A stretch of DNA of 39,896 nucleotides from Anaerolineales bacterium (GTDB taxonomy: Bacteria > Chloroflexota > Anaerolineae > Anaerolineales > UBA6668). Location: positions 1-39,896 of the forward strand of contig JAHDBW010000007.1 in assembly GCA_020630175.1 (NCBI GenBank). Direction: 5' to 3'. Each line of letters opens with the position of its first letter. Positions within the stretch are counted from its first letter, which is position 1. A program made the translations under genes and the position numbers. Shown piece after piece: positions 1 to 8,683 of this stretch. The notes under the pieces were generated by a model, which worked only from the letters and a program-made list of their open reading frames with translations, ran no database searches and was not told the origin of the DNA.

Positions 1-10
1 CAAATACGCA

Positions 11-595
11 TTACACAGTACGAATTAACTCCCCATAACGAAAGCAATCCACAGTGTGATCCATCGTCATCCCAACGCCCTGCATATAAGCGTAGATGAT
101 GGTGGGACCGACAAAGCCAAAGCCTTTCTTTTTGAGGGCTTTGCTGATGGTTTTGGAAAGATCTGTTTCAACGGGCACGTCTTCCACAGACTGGAAGTGA
201 TTGACGATTGGCTTACCGTCTACAAAATTCCACAGCCAGTTAGAAAAGCTGCCGTGTTGCGCTTGGATTTCTAACACGCCGCGCGCATTGTTGATGGAAT
301 GCTTGACCTTGAGCTTATTGCGCACAATGCCGGGATTGGCGAGCAGGTCTAGCTGTTTTGCATCATCGTAAGCAGCGACTTTGGCAATGTCGAAATTGTC
401 ATACGCCAGCTTGTAGCTTGCGCGCTTTTTGAGCACCGTGCTCCAACTCAGTCCCGCTTGTGCGCCTTCTAAGATGAGCATCTCGAATAGATGGCGGTCG
501 TCATCAAAGACGGGCACGCCCCATTCATGGTCGTGATAGTGCTTGTCTAGGTCGTCTGCGTTAGCTGCCCAGCGGCAGCGGGTTGGATTGGTCAT
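11..595 (-). CDS. tag: DNA-3-methyladenine glycosylase I
   Basis: Base-excision repair enzyme that removes 3-methyladenine from alkylated DNA (TAG family, helix-hairpin-helix superfamily, cytoplasmic). The 194-residue protein matches the usual TAG length of about 190. It carries the N-terminal zinc ligand Cys7, the YHDHEWGVP block (His21), the EGAQAGLSW block with the substrate-base Glu43, the ALKKKGFGFVGPT segment, and the C-terminal zinc ligands His180 and Cys184. I chose the ATG at 595 because it places the Cys ligand at the same distance from the start as in E. coli TAG. A longer frame reaches 643 but adds residues with no family counterpart. Neither start has a clear Shine-Dalgarno. It lies downstream of a MoxR ATPase gene across a repeat-bearing gap, so an operon is uncertain. 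Confidence 0.95.
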   Translation of the reverse strand: MTNPTRCRWAANADDLDKHYHDHEWGVPVFDDDRHLFEMLILEGAQAGLSWSTVLKKRASYKLAYDNFDIAKVAAYDDAKQLDLLANPGIVRNKLKVKHSINNARGVLEIQAQHGSFSNWLWNFVDGKPIVNHFQSVEDVPVETDLSKTISKALKKKGFGFVGPTIIYAYMQGVGMTMDHTVDCFRYGELIRTV

Positions 596-642
596 TGAAT
601 ATTGATTAGCGTAATAGACATTGCGGCGCACCCAGCACCCCA

Positions 643-684
643 TTGCAACTTGACAATTGGCTGTTGACTATTGGCAGTTGGCCT
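643..684. repeat. heptamer-phased repeat array (TTGNNNN)
   Basis: Six consecutive 7-base units each begin with TTG, at 643, 650, 657, 664, 671 and 678. The commonest form is TTGRCNN. The array abuts the upstream edge of the glycosylase reading frame. It resembles the short tandemly repeated repetitive (STRR) heptamers known from cyanobacterial intergenic DNA. Similar arrays recur in other gaps of this window. Confidence 0.7.
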
Positions 685-775
685 GCGCCGTTGGGTGTGA
701 TTTGGACGCGTATTGTTGGGTCGCCGAGACGCCATGAATGGTCGTCTCTACCTGATGTGACTGCATTCGTGGAGC

Positions 776-1687
776 CTAGCGCCGCCGTTCTTGCTGTTTT
801 GACATGATCAGCTTGGCCTTGGCAACATCGGTTTCGTGTTTTAGCAGCAGCGTCATTGTGTTTTCTAGCAGGTCGGGTGTAATGGCGTTGGCATTGAGTT
901 TGACTAAGGCGCGGGCCCAGTCCAGCGTTTCGCTGATGCTGGGTGACTTTTTGAGGTTCATTTGGCGCAGGCTTTGCACGAGGTCAACGGCTTGCTTGGC
1001 CATGTTGGCGCTCAGGTCTGGCACTTTGAGCTGCACAATGCGCAGTTCGGCTTCAATATCGGGATAGTCCACAAACAAGTAGACACAGCGTCGTTTTAGC
1101 GCTTCAGACAGGTCGCGCGTGTTATTGCTGGTGAGAATAACTAACGGTTTATGTTTGGCTTTGATGGTGCCAATTTCCGGCACGGTCACTTGGAAGTCGC
1201 TGAGCATTTCCAGCAAGAATGCTTCAAACTCGCTGTCGGCGCGGTCAATTTCATCAATCAACAGCACCACGGGTTTGTCTGAGGTAACGGCTTTTAGCAG
1301 CGGGCGCGGCAATAAGAAGCGGTCAGAGAAAAAGACGTTTTCTTCTTCGGCAATGCGGTCGGCAGCGGCGGTGAGGGTGTCGGCGTCAGTCAGGACGTCT
1401 TGCAGTTTGTCACGCAGTAATTGCGTGTATAGCATCTGCTTGGCGTATTCCCATTCGTACAAGGCTTTGGTTTCGTCTAAGCCTTCATAGCATTGCAAGC
1501 GGATCAGTTCACGACCCGTCGCAGCGGCCCATGACTTGGCAAGTTGGGTCTTGCCCACCCCGGCTGGGCCTTCTGCCAAAAGCGGCTTATCTAGCGCGTC
1601 GGCCAGAAAGAGTACGGTCGAAATTTCTTCCGTGGCGATGTAGCCTTGCTGGCTAAGTTTTTCTAAAACAGCGGTTGGTGTTGTCAT
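776..1687 (-). CDS. MoxR-type AAA+ ATPase (CoxD-like)
   Basis: Predicted ATP-dependent chaperone of the MoxR class, 303 residues. Walker A GPAGVGKT is at residues 40-47, Walker B VVLLIDE at about 140-146, and sensor 1 TSNNTR is followed by an arginine-finger region (SEALKRRC). The long charged insert between the Walker motifs (about 80-125) and the LQCYEGLD segment fit the CoxD subgroup, whose best-known members help mature molybdenum-containing CO dehydrogenase. No Cox or VWA-domain (CoxE) gene is visible here, so the client is unknown. The start is ATG at 1687, followed by a typical MoxR N-terminus. Heptamer-phased repeats lie between this gene and ftsK. Confidence 0.88.
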   Translation of the reverse strand: MTTPTAVLEKLSQQGYIATEEISTVLFLADALDKPLLAEGPAGVGKTQLAKSWAAATGRELIRLQCYEGLDETKALYEWEYAKQMLYTQLLRDKLQDVLTDADTLTAAADRIAEEENVFFSDRFLLPRPLLKAVTSDKPVVLLIDEIDRADSEFEAFLLEMLSDFQVTVPEIGTIKAKHKPLVILTSNNTRDLSEALKRRCVYLFVDYPDIEAELRIVQLKVPDLSANMAKQAVDLVQSLRQMNLKKSPSISETLDWARALVKLNANAITPDLLENTMTLLLKHETDVAKAKLIMSKQQERRR

Positions 1688-1771
1688 TGGGTAATGGGTA
1701 TTTTTTATTTGTTATTGCACGCCGACGTATTGAGCAAAATAATCATTAACCAATAATCAATGTCCAATAAT
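1685..1771. repeat. heptamer-phased AT-rich repeats between ftsK and moxR
   Basis: On the right side, four 7-base units of the form CAWTNNN begin at 1744, 1751, 1758 and 1765, the last running into the ftsK stop codon. On the left side, units beginning NATT or TATT recur every seven bases from 1685 to about 1719. Segments of the left part (around 1712-1717) are complementary to right-hand units, so an imperfect hairpin is possible. Confidence 0.5.
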
Positions 1772-4308
1772 TATTCGTCTTTCCGCATGTCGGGGTTCAG
1801 TTCAACTTGCTTTTGTTCGTGTTCGTGATTGAAGCGCACTTGGTCGCCAATCGGGTCGTCATCTTTGGCAACAAAGACATCGCGGGTTTTACCACCGGCT
1901 TTTTCGCTGCCCACAATGCCCATTTCTTTGAGCTCATCCATCAAGCGCGCCGCGCGTGGGTAGCCAATGCGCATTTTGCGCTGTAGTAGGCTGGCCGACG
2001 CATTGCCATGCTTTTTGACGATTTCAATCGCTTGCATGATCTGCGGATCTTTGTCGTTTGTGATTTGCTGACGCGCGAGCATGTCATCCCACGGCGCAGC
2101 GGCTTCTGGCACGCCACCATGCGAAGGCCGCGCGGCGTTTGGCGCGCTGCTTGGGCGCTCGGCTTCTTCTTCCGTTTGCTCCCAGTTGTTTTCCCAGAAC
2201 TCGATCATCGCATCGATTTCTTTATCGGAAACAAACACACCCTGCGACCGCAACGGAGCCGAGGCACTCGGCGAGAGATAAAGCATATCGCCTTTGCCAA
2301 GCAACGTCTCCGCACCTAGCGAGTCCAAAATAACGCGGGAGTCGGTTGAAGATGCCACTGAGAACGCAATCCGCGCTGGGAAGTTAGCCTTGAGCAGACC
2401 GGTAACCACGTCCGTACTTGGGCGTTGGGTTGCCACAATCAGGTGCATGCCGGTTGCCCGTGCCATTTGTGCCAAGCGCGAGAGCATTTTTTCAACTTCG
2501 TCAGCAGCCAACATCATCAGGTCGGCCAATTCGTCAATAATAAAGACGATGAACGGCAGCGGTTCGAGCCCTTTGGTTTTCTTGGCCGCGTCGTTATAGC
2601 CCTTGAGATTCCGCACACCCACTTGCTCAAACAAACGGTAGCGGCGCTCCATCTCGCGTACGCCCCAGCGCAGGGTGCCAATCATGCGTTCCATTTCAAC
2701 TTCAACCTTGCCAAACAAGTGCGGCAGGCCGTTGAAGCGCATTAGCTCCACTTTCTTCGGATCTAACATCACAAAGCGCAGTTGGTCGGGCGTGTTGTTG
2801 AAGGCCAGACACGTAATAATCGAGGTCACACAAACAGACTTACCAGAGCCTGTGGTCCCGGCAATCATCAAGTGCGGCATTTTTGCGAGGTCAGCCACCA
2901 CCACTTTGCCAGACACATCGCGCCCTAACCCAAAGGCCAAGGATGATTTCAGCTTGTCATAACTCGGATGCAAGATCAGGCTGCGCAAGCCCACCTTGAA
3001 TTTCTTGCGATTAGGGACTTCAATCCCCACGTAAGACGTCCCACGCACGGGGGCTTCAACGCGCACACGGTTGGCAGACAGCGCCAGCGCCAAGTCATTG
3101 GCAAGGTTTGAAATTTGCGAAATCCGAACCTTGAATTTTTTAGTGGTGCCATCTGGCCCCGGTCTTTCAAAAAAGCCCGGCTCAATCAAATATTGTGTTA
3201 CTGATGGCCCAGTCAGGCTATCGACCACGGTGGCCGGAATGTTGAAGTCGTCTAGCAGGGTTTCAATCCGCTCAATATCGTAAGCAATATCTTTCTTAGA
3301 GGGCTTGATATCTTCGCCCGCATCCAGCATCATCAAATCTGGCAAGGCGCTTGGGCGCTTGCGCGGTTTGTAGTTTGGCTCTTTCTTCGCTTTTGAGGCC
3401 TTGGCTGCTTTGGCCGGTTTAGCCTTAGCCATAGCGGTCTTCGGTGCTGCAATGGCTGCTTTTACCGCTGGCACGTTTGGAATCAGATCTTCTAGCTTTT
3501 TACGCGGCAGGATGTCTTCGTCTAGCTCAGGATCATCAAAGCGGCGCACGAGTGAAGCATCTTCAACGTTGCCCGCAATCTTTGCTTGCACCCAGATCAA
3601 AATATCCAAGGGGAAGGTCCAGCGGATGCGCAACATAAAGGCTAAGGCCAGTACGAGCGTTAAGCTCAACGCTAAGATCGCAGTTGCCCGCAGGAAGCGC
3701 GCAAAGACCCAAGCCACGGCCCAGCCTAGTAAGCCACCGCCGCCACCGTCTGAAGCAAGCTTGATGGCATCAATATGATTGGTGGCATCATAAAGCGTGA
3801 GCTCTGGATTGAGTTGGCGCACTAGCAACAAGTGCAATAACGCCAAGCCCAGCACAACTGCAATCTCGGCCGCAATCACGCGCCGCCACGGAATTACCCG
3901 GTACGGCCGCATGTTGTGAATCACAATCATCACGCCAATTGCCACAATTGTTAGCGGCACAAGGTACGCCCCCCACCCAAGCCACGCCTGCAAAAAAGCA
4001 GACAGGCGGCGGGTCCAGTAACCATCGCTCAGCCCTAACAAAGAGAGAATCGAAACAAAGCCGAAAGCGATCATCACCCAGCCAACGATGTCGTCTAAAC
4101 GGCGCACAAGGCCAATAATAAGTTCAAGCAAAACGCCAAGCGGGCGGTCATACCACCCATCGTTGCCAACATCAGTTTGCTCTGCCACGTCCGCCGTCAT
4201 TTTGCGGGTTTTCGTTGCAGGCGCTTTGGCGCGTTTGGCTTTTGGCTTAGATGTAGCCTTCTTTTTACTACCAGTTTTTGGTGCAGATACCTTTTTCGTT
4301 TTCGTCAT
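1771..4308 (-). CDS. ftsK: FtsK/SpoIIIE-family DNA translocase
   Basis: Membrane-anchored ATP-driven DNA pump that clears chromosome termini from the division septum. The 845-residue protein has, in order: a Lys/Ala/Pro-rich cytoplasmic tail (1-50), about four transmembrane helices (roughly 75-96, 108-130, 140-162, 188-228), a short Lys/Ala linker (about 285-315), the alpha/beta RecA-like motor with Walker A GTTGSGKS at 484-491 and the LADLAKMPHLMIAGT lead-in, the LIVATQRPSTDVVTGLLKANFPARIAF block, and a C-terminal winged-helix gamma domain (about 750-815) that in this family reads oriented DNA motifs. Compared with E. coli FtsK the linker is very short, so this is the SpoIIIE/SftA size class. 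The start is ATG at 4308, with no clear Shine-Dalgarno. Confidence 0.96.
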   Translation of the reverse strand: MTKTKKVSAPKTGSKKKATSKPKAKRAKAPATKTRKMTADVAEQTDVGNDGWYDRPLGVLLELIIGLVRRLDDIVGWVMIAFGFVSILSLLGLSDGYWTRRLSAFLQAWLGWGAYLVPLTIVAIGVMIVIHNMRPYRVIPWRRVIAAEIAVVLGLALLHLLLVRQLNPELTLYDATNHIDAIKLASDGGGGGLLGWAVAWVFARFLRATAILALSLTLVLALAFMLRIRWTFPLDILIWVQAKIAGNVEDASLVRRFDDPELDEDILPRKKLEDLIPNVPAVKAAIAAPKTAMAKAKPAKAAKASKAKKEPNYKPRKRPSALPDLMMLDAGEDIKPSKKDIAYDIERIETLLDDFNIPATVVDSLTGPSVTQYLIEPGFFERPGPDGTTKKFKVRISQISNLANDLALALSANRVRVEAPVRGTSYVGIEVPNRKKFKVGLRSLILHPSYDKLKSSLAFGLGRDVSGKVVVADLAKMPHLMIAGTTGSGKSVCVTSIITCLAFNNTPDQLRFVMLDPKKVELMRFNGLPHLFGKVEVEMERMIGTLRWGVREMERRYRLFEQVGVRNLKGYNDAAKKTKGLEPLPFIVFIIDELADLMMLAADEVEKMLSRLAQMARATGMHLIVATQRPSTDVVTGLLKANFPARIAFSVASSTDSRVILDSLGAETLLGKGDMLYLSPSASAPLRSQGVFVSDKEIDAMIEFWENNWEQTEEEAERPSSAPNAARPSHGGVPEAAAPWDDMLARQQITNDKDPQIMQAIEIVKKHGNASASLLQRKMRIGYPRAARLMDELKEMGIVGSEKAGGKTRDVFVAKDDDPIGDQVRFNHEHEQKQVELNPDMRKDE

Positions 4309-4531
4309 AGATACGCTAAAAAATTAGAACATAAATACGTCTTATATTACACCATTCAACGATTAAGTGTGGTCTAGATCGCTTACCGTGCAGTTGTTAG
4401 CGGGCAATACTTTAAAGCGGCGCTGGGCTTTTGATGACTATAGTTCTTTGTCAGTCGCGCCCTTTTTAGAGTGGGTGACTTGGCATTTAGGGCAGTTCTT
4501 TATCAGCACTTGATACAGCGCATTTAAAGCA

Positions 4532-4557
4532 AAAAGGCAGCACATTGGCTGCCTTTT
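4532..4557 (-). terminator. rho-independent terminator of the S1-domain gene
   Basis: A perfect 10-bp stem (AAAAGGCAGC at 4532-4541, complement at 4548-4557) with a 6-base loop ends in a T run when read on the minus strand. It lies 25 bases after the S1-domain gene stop. A-rich and T-rich flanks on both sides would allow some bidirectional function. Confidence 0.85.
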
Positions 4558-4581
4558 CAATTATTTTATTGTGTTCAGCAG

Positions 4582-5538
4582 TTATTCGCCCAGCTTGCTT
4601 TTGCGCATGGTGAGCCCAAGCTTCCGCTGATTTGGCATAATGTTCACAACACAGGCGTTGATTGTTTCGCCAAGGCTAACCACATTGGCCGGATGCATGA
4701 AGTTCCCTTCTGCCAGTTCACTGGTGTGGATCAACCCTTCAAGACCTGGCTCTAGCGTTACAAACACACCGTAGTCAACAATATTGCTTACTTGGCCTTC
4801 TACAATTTGGCCAACACGATAGCGGTCTTGCACGGTGAGCCATGGATCTGGCGTGAGTTCTTTCAAACTTAGGCTAATACGCCCTTCGTCAGCATTTACG
4901 TTGAGCACTAACGCTTCAATTTCTTGCCCCGGTGACAATACCGCGCTTGGATGTGAAATCCGGCTCCAAGAAATTTGCGAAACGTGAACGAGCCCTTCAA
5001 CACCACCCAGATCGACAAACGCTCCAAAATGGCGCGTGTTTGTCACAATACCGCGAACTTTATCGCCCGGGCGGATTTTGTACAAAATCACTTCCCGTGC
5101 GCCCGGCTGAGATAGCGCAGCCCGTTCAGATAAGATCAGACGCTGTTGCTTTTCGTCTAGTTCAATAATTTTTAGACGTAAGCCTTCACCAACGCGGCGG
5201 CTCAAAAGCGCCTTGCGATGGGCATCAGAAATATCAGTTGGTAAATTTAGAATGTGGGATGCTGGCACAAAGCCCCGCACCATATCCCATTTGACAAGTA
5301 AGCCACCACGATTGAAGCCAATCACTTCTAGCTCAACTGTGTCATCTGAGACATAGGTTTGATGAATTTTTACCCAAGTGTCTTGGTAGTCTGCGTAAGC
5401 ATATGATGTGGCATGCTCTGGTTGTGCAGGACTACTTGATACAGTGTCACTGTCACCTTCGCTTAATATTTGTTGCCACCAGCTTTCATCTACCCCAGAT
5501 GGATCGGACCCCATTTTGTCCGATGAATGAGAAGACAT
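4582..5538 (-). CDS. S1-domain RNA-binding protein (ribosomal protein S1-like)
   Basis: RNA-binding protein of 318 residues with an acidic, Ser-rich N-terminus (1-55) and three S1/OB-fold repeats at about 62-138, 156-227 and 241-313. The second repeat has the canonical HFGAFVDLGGVEGLVHVSQIS pattern and the third has DYGVFVTLEPGLEGLIHTSEL. E. coli S1 has six repeats; three- or four-repeat forms serve as S1-like proteins in many Gram-positive and deep-branching phyla. A role in mRNA recruitment to the 30S subunit is inferred. The ATG at 5538 is preferred to an in-frame codon at 5568 because AGGGG sits 7 bases upstream of it. The gene is monocistronic, ending in a strong terminator. Confidence 0.9.
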   Translation of the reverse strand: MSSHSSDKMGSDPSGVDESWWQQILSEGDSDTVSSSPAQPEHATSYAYADYQDTWVKIHQTYVSDDTVELEVIGFNRGGLLVKWDMVRGFVPASHILNLPTDISDAHRKALLSRRVGEGLRLKIIELDEKQQRLILSERAALSQPGAREVILYKIRPGDKVRGIVTNTRHFGAFVDLGGVEGLVHVSQISWSRISHPSAVLSPGQEIEALVLNVNADEGRISLSLKELTPDPWLTVQDRYRVGQIVEGQVSNIVDYGVFVTLEPGLEGLIHTSELAEGNFMHPANVVSLGETINACVVNIMPNQRKLGLTMRKSKLGE

Positions 5539-5986
5539 ACATTTACCCCTTATTACCCAAAATAGCAATTTTAATGTCAGAAACTGCTTGCATAATCCAT
5601 TACAACCTCAGATATGACGCCAAATGCATAAATTTGACTCTTACCAATACAACTCTAATTAAATTTAGCACGAAACAGCATAATTTTGATGGTTTTGTGC
5701 AAGCAAAATTAATATTGAGTGTATGTCTATCTGTTTTTTGTGAATGAAGGCGATTTTCGGTAATAGCCTAAGGGAGTTGCATCTTCGCTTAAGCTAACCT
5801 AACAGGTTGCAAGACTAGTTTCGTAGTACTTTCTGATTTAGGCAGTCCTGTTTATTACACACCATGAAATCTTTTCGTAACCCATCGTACTACGATTCCA
5901 ACCAAATACAAAGGAATTTCTAATTATTGCTAACTTTTAGCAAACATTTACATGTTCTCTACCTAAATAGTGGCGTCTAGTGCGCT
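5539..5986. other. AT-rich intergenic region
   Basis: This gap of about 450 bases lies upstream of the S1-domain gene and downstream of the 7TM/GAF gene. I see no convincing gene. It holds a small hairpin at 5927-5943 and a 13-base palindrome at 5884-5896 (ATCGTA-C-TACGAT), with a partial copy (GTAGTAC) near 5824. The S1-gene promoter must lie near its left end, but I could not pick a confident -35/-10 pair. Confidence 0.5.
5927..5943 (-). terminator. weak stem-loop after the 7TM/GAF gene
   Basis: A perfect 7-bp stem (TTGCTAA, 3-base loop, TTAGCAA) lies 43 bases after the stop of the 7TM/GAF gene. It is followed on the minus strand by an AT-rich stretch but no true T run, so its role as terminator is uncertain. 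Confidence 0.35.
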
Positions 5987-7957
5987 TCAATCGCCAACCT
6001 GCCGGTTTTCCATCGATGCAATCACCCGCGCAACTTCTTCAACGGCAACCCGCTGTTTACGGTATAAATCCGCCTCGGACACTGCCAATTTAAGTGCGAC
6101 TTCACGCACCTTCTTACCTTCCATGAACTTAAGTTCCAAAATATTGTAAAGCAGCCAGTCTGCTGTAAATTTACGATTACCGGGCGGCTTGATTTCTTCA
6201 ATGGCATCCTTCAACAGCAGGCGCAGCGCATTGACGGTGCTGTCATTATTTTGATCAGCCAACGTTTGCACCACTTGCAGCCGCAACAGCGGGTTCTCTG
6301 TAAGTTTGGGGCCACCCCAATAATGGGTAAGCGCGTCCTTCACCCACTTTGCAGCGTCTGGGCTTTCAAGCAAGGTGTTCTTTTGAATTGCCTGACTGCC
6401 CGTATATTGCGCCGCCGCCCGCAAGCGTTGGAGTTCATCAACTTGCACCAGCAAAGTATCCATCGCATCAAACACGCGTTGTTGCAATCGCATATCTTCT
6501 AACGCGGATGCGGTCTGATCAATCAAGGTATTGAGCGTGTCGCGTTCGTCTTCGGTAAATTCAAGCGCATCAGCAGCAGCTTCAACGCCCAGCACGCCTA
6601 GCACTTCACCGGCTTCGGCTAGCCCATCTTGATCGGACTGCGCCCGGAGCGGGAACAACCAATACGTTTCCCAACGCAATGCCTGCGTGCTACCCAGTAC
6701 GGCAACCGGGTGCAGTTCAGAGGCCGCAGTTTCCAGCGGCAGATCGCCTGCTTCAGGCAAACTCTGCTTCGCCCCAATCGAAACTTCCAAACGTGGGCCT
6801 TCTGGCGTGATTACCGCTACAAATCCGTTAGAGACATGCACAACATCACAAGCAGTGGCAAGCACAATTTCTAAGAACTGGCGGATATCAGCTGAGGTTA
6901 GCAGGCGCTCGTTTAGCGTACGCAGACGCTTGAGGTCTTCACGGTCACTGGCATTGCCATAGAAAAACCAGCGTTCAAATGTATTCCGCGAAATGGAAAA
7001 GGCAAACTGCGGCAGCATCGCCGCCACCACAATCAAACTGGGTAAGAGTAGCGTGTTGTTGATATCAAAGCGACGCCCCGCCCAGCGCATCGTGACATAG
7101 GTTGCCACAATCAAAGACGCCACAAACGGACCGCGGTATGTCCAACGGAACAAACGGCTTTTTACAATCCGGTCGGGCTGTGGCGTGCCAAAGAAAGAGA
7201 CCGTGTAGGTGAGTACAATCAGCATTGCGCCCAAAAATCCATTTACCAATGTAGTAATGAATAAAAAGACAAACGGTTGCGCGACGGCAACTTGCTCACC
7301 AGCGACCAACAAATAGGGAAATACCCCAAACGGAATAGCCAGCGATGCCGTTAGCAAGTAGCCCATCCGGCGGCGGGTGGCCCGCGTGAGGCAGCGGTTG
7401 TAGGCGCGATAAATATTGAATGCGCCAAACAAAATCGCTAGCACACAGCCAACAGAAAACGGCCAGAACAACACACCGGGGCGCAAGTAACGAATGAACG
7501 TGGTGATTTCAATATCTCGCACGAGATAATCACTAAACACAACAAGCACAGCCATCACGATACAAATCAAATATGTAACGCGCACCCCTAAACGGCGGCG
7601 GCCACGTGAGGGCTGCCCAGTAAGCGCTAGCAACGCATCCGAAAGGTGCAGGTATGTGGCTGGTACGCCAACAAGACCCACCATCTGTACTTTTAGCCAG
7701 AATGCAATTGTCGGCTCATCCTGCAAAATAGAGGCCGCGATATCCCCCAAGTAAATGACAACCACACAACTTAATAACAAGCTAAATGAGCGCGCGGCGC
7801 GGTCACGCAAGTTAAAAGTGAGGGTATACAGCAGCAATGACGCGGCTGTAATCAACACGGCAACCGAGATAATCTCGTTGAATAAGGTGACCGCGTTGCT
7901 AAGAATTTCTAGCATTTCGTTTGGAGGAAGGACATCAGGCCAGCGACTTGTGGCCAA
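5987..7957 (-). CDS. Multi-pass membrane sensor with GAF domain and C-terminal sigma-4-like HTH
   Basis: A 656-residue protein. Residues 20-255 hold seven hydrophobic helices like the 7TM sensor region of some histidine kinases, with two more at about 275-320. A soluble region with GAF-like composition follows (about 345-500), then a helical segment. The C-terminus (611-648) reads EGKKVREVALKLAVSEADLY and continues to EEVARV, a pattern close to sigma-70 region 4 or LuxR helix-turn-helix motifs. No kinase core is present (no phospho-acceptor H box, no N/G1/G2 boxes). I infer a membrane-bound sensory regulator rather than a kinase; ligand and target are unknown. The start is TTG at 7957 with a weak AGGGA upstream; ATG 7915 is an alternative that loses only 14 residues. 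The acetyltransferase gene ends 17 bases upstream, suggesting cotranscription. Confidence 0.75.
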   Translation of the reverse strand: MATSRWPDVLPPNEMLEILSNAVTLFNEIISVAVLITAASLLLYTLTFNLRDRAARSFSLLLSCVVVIYLGDIAASILQDEPTIAFWLKVQMVGLVGVPATYLHLSDALLALTGQPSRGRRRLGVRVTYLICIVMAVLVVFSDYLVRDIEITTFIRYLRPGVLFWPFSVGCVLAILFGAFNIYRAYNRCLTRATRRRMGYLLTASLAIPFGVFPYLLVAGEQVAVAQPFVFLFITTLVNGFLGAMLIVLTYTVSFFGTPQPDRIVKSRLFRWTYRGPFVASLIVATYVTMRWAGRRFDINNTLLLPSLIVVAAMLPQFAFSISRNTFERWFFYGNASDREDLKRLRTLNERLLTSADIRQFLEIVLATACDVVHVSNGFVAVITPEGPRLEVSIGAKQSLPEAGDLPLETAASELHPVAVLGSTQALRWETYWLFPLRAQSDQDGLAEAGEVLGVLGVEAAADALEFTEDERDTLNTLIDQTASALEDMRLQQRVFDAMDTLLVQVDELQRLRAAAQYTGSQAIQKNTLLESPDAAKWVKDALTHYWGGPKLTENPLLRLQVVQTLADQNNDSTVNALRLLLKDAIEEIKPPGNRKFTADWLLYNILELKFMEGKKVREVALKLAVSEADLYRKQRVAVEEVARVIASMENRQVGD

Positions 7958-7974
7958 GCACTATCCCTGATTAC

Positions 7975-8529
7975 TTAGAGTGTGAGGGTAAAGTACAGCG
8001 CAATATCGTTGTTGAGGTAATATCGCTCATTGTACCCACTGTGGGCAAAGCCGTGCTTACGCAAAAAGTCAATTGCTGGCGCGTTTTTTGTTTGAACTTC
8101 TGCAGTAACGCGTTCATAGCCGTTTTGTAGCGCCCAGTCTAAGCAGCCGTGCATCAACGTACTGCCAACGCCTTTCCGGCGATGGTATTTTGTGACGACA
8201 CAGTCTGCCAAGTGCGCAACGCCCGGCAACGGGCTTTGATTTAAAGCAACATAGCCTTCAATCGTTTCATCAACTTCAGCCACAATTAGTAATGGGAAGC
8301 GCTTCCAGTTCTTGAGCGATTCTTCTGGATCGCGCGGGAAGTTAACGCGCATTGTGCGCGGCAAGCGGATATTCCGAAAGTTAATATTCGTTGTGCGGTC
8401 TTCTTCGCGGATATCCATTTGCCACACATAGTCGGTGGTGTACCCATGATCAAAACGCGTTAGTAATGGAATATCACGCGCGCGGGCCGTGCGAAGCGTA
8501 ATTTTTTGGCTTTTTTTGTTAGGAAGCAT
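7975..8529 (-). CDS. GNAT-family N-acetyltransferase
   Basis: A 184-residue acetyl-CoA-dependent acetyltransferase. The motif A pyrophosphate-binding signature (Q/R-x-x-G-x-G) is present as RRKGVG at 117-122, preceded by the beta-4 strand HLADCVVTKY. The C-terminal half has the DWALQNGYERVTAEVQTKNAPAIDFLRKHGF pattern typical of GNAT motif B. The N-terminal part (about 40-75) is unusually long and basic. The substrate cannot be read from sequence. It sits immediately upstream of the 7TM/GAF/HTH gene, 17 bases apart, and the two probably form an operon, so it may act in the same response. The start is ATG at 8529 without a good Shine-Dalgarno. Confidence 0.85.
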   Translation of the reverse strand: MLPNKKSQKITLRTARARDIPLLTRFDHGYTTDYVWQMDIREEDRTTNINFRNIRLPRTMRVNFPRDPEESLKNWKRFPLLIVAEVDETIEGYVALNQSPLPGVAHLADCVVTKYHRRKGVGSTLMHGCLDWALQNGYERVTAEVQTKNAPAIDFLRKHGFAHSGYNERYYLNNDIALYFTLTL

Positions 8530-8683
8530 CTATGTAAAGCAAGTTTTTTTCTAAACTCCTCGCATTTAGAACAATCACTATCATTCAGTTTTACCGCGAG
8601 GCTCTTAGAAACAGTATCAGATGTCGGCTAGCTGGTCTACAACTTGTTGCAGGCTGCCGTACATTGTAACAAACTGCTTGCAC

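Noticed and set aside
776-1687. CO dehydrogenase maturation locus
   Set aside because: Only the CoxD-like ATPase is present; no large, medium or small Cox subunit or CoxE-type VWA gene lies in the window.
5403-5747. 114-codon open frame on the plus strand partly covering the S1-domain gene start
   Set aside because: Overlaps the coding start of a well-supported gene on the other strand, and its product has no coherent pattern.
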